Notes: generated from the sequence alone by a model not told the origin. A stretch of 64,000 nucleotides of DNA from Protea cynaroides (GCA_028583415.1 CM053274.1:87559902-87623901), one strand, 5' to 3'; positions 38,701 through 46,730 are shown, counted from the stretch's first letter. Numbers and translations are program-made.

Positions 38701-41700
38701 TAAAGGATTTGGGTGTCCTTCGTTATTTTCTAGGTATTGAGGTGGTTTGCAGTGCCAAAGATATAAGCCTTTCTTAGTGGAAGTATGTTCTTAATCTTCT
38801 GATTGAAACAGGTATGTTCGTATTCCTATGGGCCCTCACCTTAAGTTGGCAACTTGTAATGATGTGGATTTTGCCGACGTTCAGCAATATCGCTGTCTTG
38901 TTGGGAAGCTTATTTATCTCCCTATTACTAGGCCTGACATCTCCTTTTCTTTGTTGGAATTATTAGTCAGTTTGTGCAGGCTCTAAAACAAGTTCATCAG
39001 GATGCTCCTTGTCAAATTTTGAAGTATCTCAAAGGAGCTCCCGATAAAGGGTTACTCTATTGTCCTCATCAAAATATAGATCTTTATGGTTATTTTGATG
39101 TTGATTGGGCTGGTGCTGATGGTGATCTTCGGTCTACTACTAGTTATTGTACCTTTCTTGGCGGCAATCTTATTACATAGCTTAACAAGAAGTAGACTAC
39201 AATTGCTCGATCTAGTGTCGAGGCAGAGTATCATGCTATGACTCATGCTATAGTAGAATTAATGAGGGTAAAGAATATTCTTGGTGAACTTGGCTTTCCA
39301 ATTACATAGCCTTTTCCTACGTACCTTGATGATAAGACCACCATTCACATTGCTATCAACCCAGATTTCGAGGAACGTACCAATCATATATAAGTTGACT
39401 GTCATTTTATCCGTGATGCGGTTATGCATAAAGTGATATCTACTCCATTCATTAGTTCCAGTTCTCAACTTGGGGATATGTTCACAAAGGCGTTGTTCAA
39501 GGTTTTATTTCTTCAGAATTGTTCCAGGCTAGGTCTTGGTGACATTTATGTTCCAACTCCAGCTTGAGGGCGAGTGTTATGGTTTACATTTTAGAGTCCT
39601 ATTGTAACTAAGAGTCCTATTCCTATTATAACAAAGAGTCCTATTCCTATTGTAACTAGGAGTCCTATTCCTATTGTTAACTCTAGGGTAGGTTTCTATT
39701 CCTATTGTAACTCTAGGATAGGTTTAACAGTTTTAATTAGATTAGGATTAGTATTTCCCTTTCTGCAGTTTCATTATCAGCTTAGTTGTTGAGTCAATTA
39801 TGTCTATAAATAAAGTTGAGGTGAGGGGTAGAATTCTCTCCCCTCCCTCAGTTCTCTCTCTCTCTCACTCTTCTCTCCTTCTCGATCTCTCTTCTCTAGT
39901 TCTTCTGCTGATTGTCGTATTCTTTATTTTCTTACATGTTCAATGTTATTGAAGAATCCATATTCTTGTCTTGGATATCTGTTATTATGATCTTTTTACC
40001 ACTAAGCTCTCATGCTAACTCATCTTTGCTTTTATTTCTTGTATTTCTTTTTGTTTTTCCTTTTTTATTGATATTTCTTTATTAACAAATATGAGTAAAT
40101 GAATATTTTCTGGTTCCTGAGCTATTTATGAGCATCTATTTGATATTTTATCTTCCCCTTTTTTTCAGGAACTGCTTCCCATAAGCTTGATTAAATCTAT
40201 GTATGTTTCTTTCCTTGCGGGATGCTTCCGATCAGTACGTTTTGGGTTAGAAGAAGCCCATGGGTAAATACTTACTGCTTTATGCTATGTCATCATGCTA
40301 TTAACTGTTAGAACCTCTTGTGCCTGCCTCTTTGGATCACTGATGTTGATAAAATGAAATCAGGAAAGGTCAAGCACTGCAGTTTAACTGGTTATTTGAA
40401 AAAGAAGCCTTTGTTTTGCACTCGGATGGAACATTTTCAGTTGATTTTACGAAGGTTCATAGTTTCCAATTACTTAATTGATGTTCTTCCACAAATTAAA
40501 ATCTCTGAGGCATAAAACTTGTTTCTGGTGGAAAGGTCGAAGGAGCTGTCGAGAGTTTGAGCAGGAAGATTCTTACAATACAGGCAAAAGGTGATAAAGA
40601 ATCTGCAAAGTCACTTCTTCAGGAATATGGTAAAATGACAGAACCTTTGCAACTTGCGATGGAGAAATTAGAAAAAATCCAGGTATATGACTTTTCCTTA
40701 GGCTCCATTCAATCAGGATCATCAGATGTAAAATAGACAACCATAGAAAAGTGAAAAATATAATAATTTCTCTACGGTTATGTGCTTTCCATGTGTTTGG
40801 TTGGAGGAAAAGTGCAGTCCTCATTTTTATTGTTTCTCCTAAATACCTTTCTCCCTTCCCGAATGTCTCCATTTCATTTTTTCCCCTAAAATGAGGCGAA
40901 AGTAAGGGGTTCTACAAGAATGAGACTTTCTGCCCAACCAAATGGCTACTAGAAAACGAGATTTTTGTTCTTTTCTTTTCTTTCCTCCCCTCTCTTGATT
41001 TTCCTTTCATTTTTTGGCACAATAAAACAAAGTACTTATTGTTCATATTCTTCCCGAGTGATGACAGAAATTTAATGCTAAAAAAGCATTTCAAAAAATA
41101 AATGGTATGTTGATCAATTCAGGGTAACAAAAAAAAGGGGAAGACAGACAAGTAAAAGCTATTATCAGCAATCCTCTTTGAAGGCAAATATACCCTTTAA
41201 CCCTCCAAAACCAACCCAATTCCTAGAAAGAATTTCTAATAGAAGCATCAAACACCATAACTTTTATGTTCTTTCTTTCTTTTTCTTCTTAGTTAAGTAT
41301 TTGTTTATTTTCATTACTACCAGTGATGTGCTTTAGGTGTCAATAAAATGTTTCCCATCTTTTTAATTCTAAATGAATTACGATGGTGGGGAGCTAGCGT
41401 GAGATAATATGGTTGCTCTTGCCTAGCATTCCATACTTGTAGCATAAAGATTTGACTCTTGGTTTGGGTTATCGGGATGGCTGATAGACCATCACAAGTA
41501 AGTGCCTATATAGTTTCTTTATTATCAGCTACCTAAGATCTAGAATATATATATAAATAAATAATATTCTTCCATTTTTCTATGATAAAGGAGATTCTCA
41601 TGAACATAAATCCCTCCCATGTCCTGTAGTTGAGTACATGCTTAAATTTTCCTGTTTCATGATCATTAGAGGCACTTCAATATGGGTTTGAATTATTTTT

Positions 41701-41774
41701 GTTGATCTCAGGTGCCGGTGGATATCGCTCCCATATTTCGTATTGCAAACAAAATACTAGAGAAGAATCATTAA
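5712..41774 (+). CDS. NUDT3: Nudix hydrolase 3-type protein, dipeptidyl-peptidase III (M49) part; 5' end outside window
   Basis: Fifteen in-phase exons: 5712-5798, 9200-9306, 20199-20370, 22907-23160, 23264-23345, 24230-24295, 24468-24545, 24622-24717, 25724-25830, 25973-26141, 28271-28354, 40169-40263, 40364-40454, 40536-40682, 41712-41774 (TAA). They give 565 residues with no internal stop, and all introns are GT-AG. Plant NUDT3 fuses an N-terminal Nudix hydrolase to a peptidase M49 domain that removes dipeptides from peptide N-termini. The visible part is the M49 region. Zinc motif HECCHGIGPH starts at visible residue 383 (26070), and the second zinc-ligand segment EEAKAD is at 416-421. 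The Arabidopsis protein is about 770 residues, so roughly 200 Nudix residues lie beyond the left edge. Introns reach 11.8 kb and are filled with transposons. Family assignment is firm; substrate is inferred from the family. Confidence 0.93.
5799..9199 (+). other. NUDT3 intron, 3.4 kb, no recognised gene
   Basis: No coding sequence found. Part of it (about 6690-7900) has the look of degraded LTR sequence: repeated GAGTCCT words, a TATATAA box near 7596 and a stop-rich T-rich body. I could not identify paired ends or a target duplication, so no element is called. Confidence 0.4.
10258..11399. mobile_element. Inverted-repeat DNA element, PIF/Harbinger-like ends
   Basis: 1142 bp with imperfect terminal repeats of about 35 bp beginning GGCC(T)AGTTTGGATCCA and ending TGGATCCAAACGAGGCC, each followed inward by TTTTTATTTTTATTT or its complement. 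It is flanked by TTG on both sides (10255-10257, 11400-11402), a possible 3-bp target duplication. The ends resemble Tourist/PIF-Harbinger elements. No transposase is visible; the interior is pyrimidine-rich low-complexity sequence plus a 58-bp direct repeat. It lies in NUDT3 intron 2. Confidence 0.7.
11011..11120. repeat. 58-bp tandem duplication inside the PIF-like element
   Basis: AGGACTTCTCAATTTGTCTT begins at 11011 and again at 11069. The roughly 50 bp after each start match with only a few substitutions. Confidence 0.85.
11634..11822 (-). repeat. Possible 3' LTR of the gypsy element
   Basis: On the minus strand this 189-bp segment starts TGTTAGGATTTTA and ends CCCTCTAACA, giving the inverted TGTTAG/CTAACA ends usual for LTRs, with a pyrimidine-rich end. 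It lies where the 3' LTR of the minus-strand gypsy element would be, left of the copia B insertion. No second copy is in the window because the gypsy 5' end is missing, and no clean purine tract was seen. Confidence 0.35.
11987..12345 (+). repeat. 5' LTR of copia B
   Basis: Ends ATGTTACA just before the primer-binding site. From about 12003 on it matches the 3' LTR, including CCCATGGGACCCACTAGATA, a TATAAATACAAGG promoter-like box near 12196 and a TCTC run. The first 15 bases differ from the 3' LTR start. Confidence 0.85.
12346..12357 (+). other. Primer-binding site of copia B (tRNA-Met)
   Basis: TGGTATCAGAGC follows the 5' LTR directly, complementary to the 3' end of initiator tRNA-Met. Confidence 0.9.
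12780..13611 (+). pseudogene. Copia B gag
   Basis: The longest frame starts at 12901 (236 residues). It has the copia gag body (TAKAIWADLQETYG, then the MFTYSIGEKSLSDYY segment), an RGRR basic stretch and one CCHC zinc knuckle, CTHCHKTNHTVENC, near residues 184-197. The usual N-terminal part lies upstream in another frame and is interrupted, so the protein is incomplete. The frame ends at a stop just before the protease. Confidence 0.8.
13621..16828 (+). pseudogene. Copia B pol: protease, integrase, RT, RNase H
   Basis: The protease active-site segment IIDSGATCHMTG lies near 13729-13764. Integrase follows (14052-14402: HHWLGHLS, a CxxC zinc part, then HSDVWGP and VDDDYSR) and continues after a frameshift to about 14842. 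RT is at 15095-15997 with YVDDI, and RNase H at 15998-16828 with LDTDWAGADGD and SKSSAKFEYHAMA. Single stops separate RT from RNase H (15997) and break the C-terminus (16558), besides those in integrase. Confidence 0.88.
16880..17234 (+). repeat. 3' LTR of copia B
   Basis: Starts TGTTACGAAG right after the purine tract GAGGGAGGG (16871-16879) and ends near GAATTGTTA. It matches the 5' LTR, including the TATAAATACAAGG box near 17087. Confidence 0.88.
17240..19555 (-). mobile_element. Gypsy (chromovirus) retrotransposon, 5'-truncated, degenerate
   Basis: Read on the minus strand: the end of reverse transcriptase (19255-19509, LKKCSF and FLGFIIS), RNase H (19020-19262, TDASHVGIGGVLTQ), integrase (18141-18782 and 17765-18106) and a chromodomain (within 17254-17637, FLVKWKGRPAHDCTWI). 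This order and the C-terminal chromodomain identify a Ty3/gypsy chromovirus. Stops and shifts separate the pieces. Gag, protease and most of RT are absent beyond 19555. Its 3' flank is interrupted by copia B. Confidence 0.88.
19823..19919 (+). mobile_element. tRNA-like short retroposon (SINE-like) with 15-bp target duplication
   Basis: 97 bp. It has a perfect A-box-like TAGCTCAGTTGG, a B-box-like AGTTCAATTCT, a hairpin ACCTC/GAGGT where the anticodon arm would be, and pairing ends CCCCAAG/CTTGGGG. It ends in CCCAAAAGAAA. GAATATCACATTCTT is repeated exactly on both sides (19808-19822, 19920-19934), the mark of LINE-driven retroposition. Spacing between acceptor and D arm is off for a functional tRNA, so it is either a retroposed tRNA-like transcript or a very short SINE. 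It lies in NUDT3 intron 2. Confidence 0.75.
20880..21289 (+). mobile_element. LINE-like 3' tail remnant
   Basis: Ends with TAGAATTATCTATTTACCC followed by 11 A, a tail resembling plant L1 3' ends. No coding part is recognisable. It abuts a minus-strand LINE coding fragment. Confidence 0.35.
21290..22460 (-). pseudogene. L1-type LINE ORF2 fragment (reverse transcriptase)
   Basis: Minus-strand frames contain hallmarks of plant L1 reverse transcriptase in order. SRFRPIALCNTTYKFKAKIL and KGRSIMDNI are at 22269-22457, the GLKQQCPMSP-type segment follows at 21939-22163, LSFADDILIFSKA is at 21832-22056, and the post-RT region is at 21267-21618. Frames shift repeatedly. The endonuclease and the C-terminus are missing, so it is a dead truncated copy in NUDT3 intron 3. 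Confidence 0.85.
23518..23600. repeat. Short inverted repeat with GCGC-rich arms
   Basis: TTGTGCTAGCGCGCC (23518-23532) and GGGCGCGTTAGCACAG (23585-23600) are inverted partners separated by about 50 bp that contain a further GCGCTAGGCG. It may be a small MITE of the iterated-word type. No target duplication was seen. Confidence 0.5.
24740..24951 (+). mobile_element. Possible LINE 3'-end remnant
   Basis: The stretch ending in ACAATTATTTATTCACCC plus seven A resembles the 3' tails of plant L1 elements. There is no assignable reading frame and no target duplication was found. It lies in NUDT3 intron 8. Confidence 0.35.
26500..27190 (+). pseudogene. Copia C remnant: RNase H end of pol
   Basis: Broken + strand frames match the copia RT/RNase H end: YQRLMGDLS, then TNANWGGFPDRKSVAGYGTF, SSAEAKF, and near 26953 LYCDNKTAISI with HVEIDRYFIKEK. 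Only this 3' part of pol is present. It is directly followed by a purine tract and an LTR start, so it is a 5'-truncated copia element in NUDT3 intron 10. Confidence 0.8.
27208..27990 (+). repeat. 3' LTR of copia C (right end approximate)
   Basis: TGTTGAATTATGTAGC begins just after the purine tract TTGTGGGGGAT. A TATA-like TATAAATAAAGG box is near 27329. There is no second LTR in the window, so the right end is a guess. The 28000-28270 stretch holds nothing I recognise. Confidence 0.55.
28864..29031. mobile_element. hAT-like element, AAGGCG family, copy 3 (short)
   Basis: 168 bp that consist almost entirely of repeated CCTAGGCGG/CAAGG words. The end is GCCTTGACAACTATG. The start CAAGGTTGTCAGGG is diverged. 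Flanks CAGTTGAC (28856-28863) and CAATTGAC (29032-29039) form an 8-bp target duplication with one mismatch. Confidence 0.7.
29237..29887. mobile_element. hAT-like element, AAGGCG family, copy 4
   Basis: 651 bp starting CATAGTTGTCATAGCG and ending CTCCTTGACTACTATG, with CCTAGG/GCGTCTAGGCG words near both ends. The interior (about 29340-29800) differs from the core of copies 1 and 2: it is A/T-rich, then has a GCTGCTGCTG run. No clean 8-bp target duplication. Confidence 0.65.
29888..30292 (+). other. NUDT3 intron 11 spacer, no gene
   Basis: No coding sequence. One short alternating GCATGCGCATGCGCAC tract lies near 30027. Confidence 0.5.
30293..30477. mobile_element. hAT-like small element, TCTCGG family
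   Basis: 185 bp starting AAGGTTTTAAATCTCGG and ending CCGAGAGTTGAAACACTAG. The body is packed with GAGATCTCGG/TCGAGATTTT words on both strands. GTCCATCC (30285-30292) and GTCTATCC (30478-30485) flank it, an 8-bp target duplication with one mismatch. Confidence 0.7.
30486..31452 (+). other. NUDT3 intron 11 spacer, no gene
   Basis: No recognisable coding sequence, RNA gene or paired repeat ends up to the target duplication of copia D. Confidence 0.5.
31497..31761 (+). pseudogene. Copia D gag C-terminal remnant
   Basis: Broken + strand frame with the gag tail: a GGCGHGNSSRGHGRGSSDQP basic-glycine stretch, then the knuckle PHCGKQNHMVDRCW. It is cut at GGTTCCGG by the next element and resumes at 34578. 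Confidence 0.75.
31762..34577. mobile_element. TAGGGGTGTCAAT inverted-repeat element (split by a solo LTR)
   Basis: Starts TAGGGGTGTCAATGGG and ends AATTAACACCCCTA. Both ends are rich in CGGTTT/GGGCCGG words. Without the solo LTR at 32041-34384 the element is about 470 bp. The flanks GTTCCGGG and GTTCTAAG differ only by transitions at three of eight positions, compatible with a decayed 8-bp target duplication. A related copy lies at 55053-55647. Confidence 0.65.
32041..34384. repeat. 2.3-kb solo LTR with perfect 5-bp target duplication
   Basis: 2344 bp beginning TGTCACACCCC and ending GGGTCTTACA, flanked on both sides by ATTAT (32036-32040, 34385-34389). TG..CA ends and a 5-bp duplication without internal coding sequence fit a solo LTR left by recombination. 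Length and TGTCACACCCC start resemble plant gypsy LTRs. It sits inside the TAGGGGTGTCAAT element, itself inside copia D. Confidence 0.8.
34578..35276 (+). pseudogene. Copia D protease and start of integrase region
   Basis: The protease motif VIDSGASFHMTG starts near 34820. The following segment (SSVLHVPLLLMNLL, then the DGLYYLDD-type stretch near 35100-35160) matches the region before the integrase zinc finger. Several stops and shifts. It is interrupted at 35277. Confidence 0.78.
35285..37398 (+). mobile_element. hAT-like element, AAGGCG family, copy 2
   Basis: Starts CATAGTTGTCAAGGCG and ends ACCTTGACAACTATG. It is flanked by the perfect 8-bp duplication CTCTTGAG (35277-35284, 37399-37406), diagnostic for hAT. 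Its core (about 36690-37320) is the reverse complement of the core of copy 1 (3750-4275) over several hundred bp. It carries an extra 1.1-kb insertion at 35508-36633. No transposase. Confidence 0.88.
35508..36633. repeat. Probable solo LTR inside hAT-like copy 2
   Basis: 1126 bp with inverted ends TGATGCAG and CTGCATCA. It is absent from copy 1. Flanks GATTT and TATTT match at four of five positions. It contains a (GA)n tract (36257-36281) and no retrotransposon coding sequence. Confidence 0.6.
37407..37675 (+). pseudogene. Copia D integrase remnant
   Basis: Frame segments CEACQLGKHHRSSFPSH and VHSDIWGP with VDDCSRATWLY identify the copia integrase zinc finger and core. It continues directly from the 35276 segment once copy 2 is removed, and is interrupted again at 37676. 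Confidence 0.8.
37676..38439 (+). mobile_element. Inverted-repeat element, TTTCGG family, with the AAGGCG-family core
   Basis: 764 bp starting CATGGTTTTAAATTTC and ending near AAATTTAGATTCTTG. Ends are built of GAAATTTCGG/CCGAAA words on opposite strands. From about 37990 to 38330 it matches the core of copy 2 (about 36730-37060) in the same orientation, including TCAGTTCAAGAACAAAAAC-like and ACTTTAAACAGCATTCGC stretches. No confident target duplication was found (best 8-bp candidates match at five positions). Confidence 0.72.
38441..39560 (+). pseudogene. Copia D RT and RNase H remnant
   Basis: After a short integrase end (FDNVIEYT) an internal deletion joins directly to late RT (YSDHSVFFRR, then LMVYVDDIIVYGDD near 38610). 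RNase H follows (38974-39180, LLYCPHQNIDLYGYFDVDW) and SSVEAEYHAM near 39210. Multiple stops. Close to copia A in the RNase H region. Confidence 0.83.
39575..39936 (+). repeat. 3' LTR of copia D
   Basis: Starts TGTTATGGTTTACATTTTAG after the purine tract GCTTGAGGGCGAG and ends TTTTCTTACA before TGTTC. It contains four GAGTCCTATT words and a TATAAATAAAG box near 39803. Confidence 0.82.
40683..41711 (+). other. NUDT3 last intron, no gene
   Basis: 1.03 kb between the last two exons, A/T-rich. No coding or paired-repeat signal that I can support. Confidence 0.5.
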
Positions 41775-43460
41775 TACATGTGGCATGCCATTACCCCCTT
41801 TCATTAGGTCTCCACTTGTTTCATATTGGTCTGAGAGACCAAGGTGGGGACATTGTCTGTATCATCTTGATGTGGTTGATGATTGTGTTCAGGATGCAGC
41901 AGAGAAAACAGTTTTATGTCTTAGCATTTTTGGGAGCAGAATATATGTTTTCCCCTTTTTAATTGATATTTGAAAATTTACCTTGATTATTGAGTTTGTA
42001 GAAGTAAGTATACAAACAATTGTCGAACCAAGCATGATAAGAAGGTGGAAGAACTGGTAATAAGAAACCAGGGGTGGTGTTTAGGGGAAGGACACTGTAT
42101 ATCTTCAAAGCATGAGCTTGTATACTTCTCAGAAGTCATACCTGCAAGGAAGTTGAGTAAAAATTGCCAGGTAAAGTAGAATCAACAAATTTTACATGAA
42201 ATTTTTTGTTGTTGTTGTTGTTGTTAATGCATTTGGATTTAGTTCAAACTTGTTCTGGGCCATTTCGCATTGATTTTACCAGTGAAAGTTTCTCATCACT
42301 TTTATGCAATAAATTCATCTCGGTAAAATACTGAGCATGAATCGATGGTCACCTTCTCGACAATACCAATCTCTGAATGTATGTTTTACCCATTCATATG
42401 CTTCATTCATCTGTGGTAAATGATCATTTACCCTGTTGTTATCGTGTATGATAGTTTGGTCAAATTCCGATCCCTGGTTACGGACGAACGGTGCTCTGTC
42501 TACTTGTGTAACACGATTGAATAAATAAATATCTTTTTTATCCAAAAAAAGAGAGGCATACATTACACTTAAGAAAGCTCAGTACTAGTTGAACAAAGGT
42601 ACATATCAAGTAGCTCCATCCATTCTACATCAGATTTGAAAATCTCATCTTCTCTAACGTGTATGATGAATCATGGATGCCCTCCTACAACTGCCCTCAC
42701 CTAGAGGGAGAGGGCTCGTCTTCTGTCGTCCAGCCATCCATACCCATTGGACTGGACGATAGGAGACTAGATCCATCCTACCTAGATACCAATAGATTGG
42801 AATCAACAGAAAGAGTCATAACAGGGTATATCTAAGATTTGTTAGGATTAGAATGGATACAGATAACACACGGATGGATGTAATCAGATCTTGATACCCT
42901 TAATTAGATATGAGTATCCTAAATTAATATGGATGCAGATTGGATTTGGATTTTCGAATATTCGTTTACATCATTAACTTATGTAACTTGGACCTTCCTT
43001 CCCTAGCGGATACGATTCGCTTTCAATCTATGTTAATCGGATTCGAAATCAAATACCCTTAATGCTTTCAATCATGTTAATCGAATTTGAATCCGAATGC
43101 CCATACAGATGTGGATGCAGATCAAATTTGGATTTTCGATTATTTGTTTATGTCCCTATCTTTGAGTTTGCCCATTGTTCTAAACCATCTCATCTGTGGT
43201 GGTTCAAGCAATTGGTATCAGATCGATCAATCCATATTGATTTTGAACCTGAGAGATCTCTGATTTCATCATGTTTTAATATTATTTTAATAAAAATCAA
43301 ACACATGTCAGTTTTCCATCCATTGGATCTATATACCTATCTGAACCTTAATCAACCGCTGCTTACCGCTTCCTTGTTCATATTTTGAAAGAAAATCAGC
43401 GGGAAAACGAAGAAAGAGACGAGCGACGGAACTAGAGGGATTACAGAGCTCTACAGAGAT
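41775..43460 (+). other. Intergenic region between NUDT3 and SKA2
   Basis: Holds the NUDT3 3' flank and the SKA2 promoter/5' UTR. Around 42500-42550 a GAATAAATAAATATC plus short A tract resembles a degraded LINE tail. At about 42840-43150 GGATTTGGATTTTCGA-type words occur twice about 180 bp apart, like the iterated-word elements elsewhere. No gene seen. Confidence 0.5.
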
Positions 43461-46400
43461 ATGGGGCACCAGCATCATCTTCATCTGCATCGCCATCATG
43501 AATCGGTGGAGAATTTGGCGAACTTGTTCACCCAAGCCAACCATGACCTAACCGTTGTTCATCACCGGCTCGAGAAGGAGTTCCAGCAAATCTACCCTGA
43601 AAACGTTTTCCCTCCATTCCCTCAGCTCTAGATTTTTTTTTCTCTGTTCTGCACTCATCTTTCCTTTCATGTGATATCCAGAGTAAAAGCTAGGATTTCC
43701 TCCGTTTCTTCTTTAATTTTATGATCTCAGATGCTTTATTTGTATTCACGCCAATTTTTTTCTATCCCATCTTTGGATGTGAATGTTGCAGGCGAATCCG
43801 ATGAAGCTTGTCTCTCGTATAAAGAAGATACAGGAAGATCTCTCGACCTTGAAAGAGCATTGCCGTGAGCTCCTTGCTGCGAAGCAGGTGAATGGTTTTT
43901 CTCAATGAAAAATAAAAATCTTCTGTATTTAACTGAGAAGAGAGGGAGTGGGTGATAGGTGCTTGAAGTCACACAACCTTTGAAAGAGAGAAATGGTACC
44001 GTCAGAATATTTATGCTTCTTTAAAAGAGGATCTCTTGCAATAAACGGGGAAATCTGCTAAAAATCTCATATCAGTTGCGGAATATATGATAAGATTGTG
44101 GCAGACCTTGAGTCGGGTCTTCTTTAGAATTCAGAATTTAACTAGTTGTTGGAGTCCAATAAAAACCATTACACGCCAAAGAGTTTTGCTTTTACTCAAT
44201 AACATACCCTGCCTGAATGAATCAGTTTCAGTTGCTTTCAAGGTTTTAGAGCACGGAATTGGACAAGTCAGATCCGATGGGGATTGGTCATCTTTGCCCT
44301 GGATTTGGCCTCTTTGCCCTGGATTTGGCTTCAACTCGTCTGATACGCCCTTGTAATCCGATTCGGCGGCCAATCCTAGATCTGATCCCTTAAACACTGG
44401 TTGCTTTTGCAGCCAATAGTTGTGTCAAAGCCTTTTTTCTGAGGATCTTCACACGACATGAAGGGCTGGCTGCTACCCTCTTCTGAAATAGTCTTTCTCT
44501 AACAGTAAGAGCTCCAGAGAAACCTTTCCATGTGAAATTTCTGAGTTTGGGAGGCACCTTTAATAATAAATTTCTTCCATTCCTTAAAAGATGAGTTTGG
44601 GCTTCATTTTGATTTCTAGTAGGCCTTCGAAGCATGAGCATTTTCCGTGCACAACAATTTGCTGTTTTTGGCACTAAAACTTCCTCTTTTTTCATTAAAT
44701 CTCCGGAAAAAAAAATTCAGTCCTACTTATCAGTGCCAAAAACAGGGATCTTTTTTAAGGCCTATATTTCACAAAGATAAATTATGAGTCAGGGCAGAAA
44801 ATGTTGGGAAGGAGGTAAATTTTTTATTCCAGTTAAATCCTTAACATCCTTATTTAATTGGAAAAAAGAGATATGGAAAGGTTTTGTATTGTTGCAGGAT
44901 TTGATTGACAAGGCCAAGACAGTTCTAGTTGGTAACAGGAGTTCATTACAACGGATGCAAGCTTCCTCTGGCATTCCCATCACCAGAGATTCTGATGATC
45001 CAGCTTTATCTAATTTCAACCAGGTTAATCTGCTTTATATTAATAGCAGATTCTGATCCTTCTTTTTCCTAATATTTTGCAACTGTTTGAGTTTTTATCG
45101 TTTATGATTTCTTTTAGTGACAATTATTTGCTCATCTAGTATAGATTTTATACTATATTAAACATCAGTTTGCTTCATCTTGTACTCTTGGTAGTAAGGG
45201 CATGTTTGCTTCGTTTCTATGCTCACAATATTAATGTGCTTGATTCATGAAGTACAAATAAGAAGCTTCTTTGGGAAGAGAAGTAGGAATAAGAAAAAGA
45301 AAAAGATATTTCTCTCTGAAACAGACTGCTGAAGCACTTCGCTTGAGGAACAGATGAAATTTGTATCGAGCGCTGATTTAACTATATATTGCAAATTGTA
45401 TGAGCATTAGAGCCATTTGTGAATTATGAAGTGCTTCTTCCTGGCAATGGTTTTTACCTTCAGGTTTCTTGTTTCATGAATAACAAAAAATCCTTCCTTC
45501 CGTTTCTTGATGTTTAAATTTTCAAAATTTATATAAAGCAAATTTACTGGGTTGCAAATTTCCAAATGGTGTTTGGAGAGTTTGCACCATTTGCCAGCAA
45601 GCAACCAACATTGAATTCAAAGCGAGGCTTCGTAAGGAAGAATTATAACAAATACCGAGACAGAAGAGTTTGCCGGTATTCTCCTTACAATACCTTGCTA
45701 CATTATCTGATGCTCTCAAGTTTTATCTATAAAACAGATACATGTTTAGAAGGATTTGTCGTTCTTGGCCTATTTTATTACCTTTCACAATGGTGGCATT
45801 TTCATTTCTGCAGAATGTCGACTGTCATTAATCAGTTTATGCTAACCTTTGATCTATTGTTCATTGTTCTTTTGATGAAGAAGTAGCTTTTTACTAACGT
45901 TTTGATCTATTGTTCATTGTCCTCAGATCATTGATGAGTGGACTGCTCAGATCAGTTCAAAAGCAGGTAAACTCATTTACTAGATACACCATTCTATTTA
46001 GCTCTTTTCCTGCAACCCATTGTGAAACTTCTTGTCATAGGTTTTTAGCTGTTAAGGTTTAAGCTGATTTGGTAACCCTGCGAATGCCTAGTCGGTCCAC
46101 AATTGATGCAGATCCTCACATTTACTGTGAATAGCCATTGTTAAGGAACACTACTTTCGTGCTATTCGCATTGTCAAATAAAGATTATAGGAATAGCCAC
46201 TATTAAGGAACACAACTTTCATGCTATTCGCATTGTCAAATAAGGATTATAGGACTTGAGTTCTGTTTCCTGTCTTCAACACTATCTGTAGAACAGTTTT
46301 TTGGTAAACCAATACAATCTATAGATGTCATAGCTGTAAATTTGGAACATGTGAAGGACCCTCCATCTATGGTTTAAACAGGTGATTGATTGGATTGATA

Positions 46401-46730
46401 CAGTGAAAAAGTTGGGACCTATGAAATAGTCCATTATGCTTTCTCAGACAACCATGTCTAGTTTAATGAATGTCTTTTATCGATCTTGGGTGAGGTTGAA
46501 ACTGATCTTATGGAGAAAGCGGCAGTATTTTGAAAGCAGCACCTAAACAAAATACAGAAATAACAAATTTGAAGAGAACAAATTATGAATTGCATTGGTT
46601 TTTGTAAAGCCTCTTAGTGCTATATTACAAATTTGTGTAACTCTGCATGTTGATGGCCACAGGGGAGCAAGATGCTGATTCAGAGGATATCAATCAACTA
46701 CTCTTCTCAGCAATAGTTCAGGGTAATTGA
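43461..46730 (+). CDS. SKA2: Spindle and kinetochore-associated protein 2 homologue
   Basis: Five exons: 43461-43604, 43792-43887, 44898-45023, 45927-45966, 46663-46730 (TGA). They join in frame to 157 residues; introns are GT-AG. In animals SKA2 is the small coiled-coil subunit of the SKA complex that keeps kinetochores attached to spindle microtubules. The plant family is short and ends in a conserved DINQLLFSAIVQ-like segment, seen here at the C-terminus. The N-terminus is His-rich (GHQHHLHLHRHH), followed by amphipathic helical sequence: ENLANLFTQANHDLTVVHHR, VSRIKKIQEDLSTLK, LLAAKQDLIDKAKTVLVGNR. The ATG at 43461 is the first in frame before the conserved part. Its stop lies 35 bp from the stop of the convergent neighbour. 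Assignment rests on recognised family sequence, not on a search. Confidence 0.88.
44390..44695 (-). pseudogene. LINE remnant: RT zinc-binding (zf-RVT) region
   Basis: A minus-strand frame with KVPPKLRNFTWKGFSGALTV and RERLFQKRVAASPSCRVK matches the zinc-binding region after the reverse transcriptase of plant L1 elements. It is an isolated fragment inside SKA2 intron 2. Confidence 0.65.
46129..46252. repeat. 62-bp tandem duplication in SKA2 intron 4
   Basis: 46129-46190 and 46191-46252 match with a few substitutions, both starting GAATAGCCA and containing GCTATTCGCATTGTCAAATA. Confidence 0.9.

Larger units (their letters stand above)
31453..39936 (+). mobile_element. Copia LTR retrotransposon D with nested insertions
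   Basis: Bounded by the perfect 5-bp target duplication TGTTC (31448-31452, 39937-39941). The 3' LTR is 39575-39936. Only the first roughly 23 bp of the 5' LTR remain (TGTAACGGTTTACAT at 31453), followed directly by gag. Copia coding pieces appear in order: gag with zinc knuckle, protease, integrase, RT, RNase H. They are interrupted by three DNA elements (31762-34577, 35285-37398, 37676-38439). The end of integrase and the start of RT are deleted. Its protein is close to that of copia A. Confidence 0.88.

Noticed and set aside
41699..41962. 87-codon + strand frame
   Set aside because: Overlaps the last NUDT3 exon in another frame; the conserved frame there ends at 41774.
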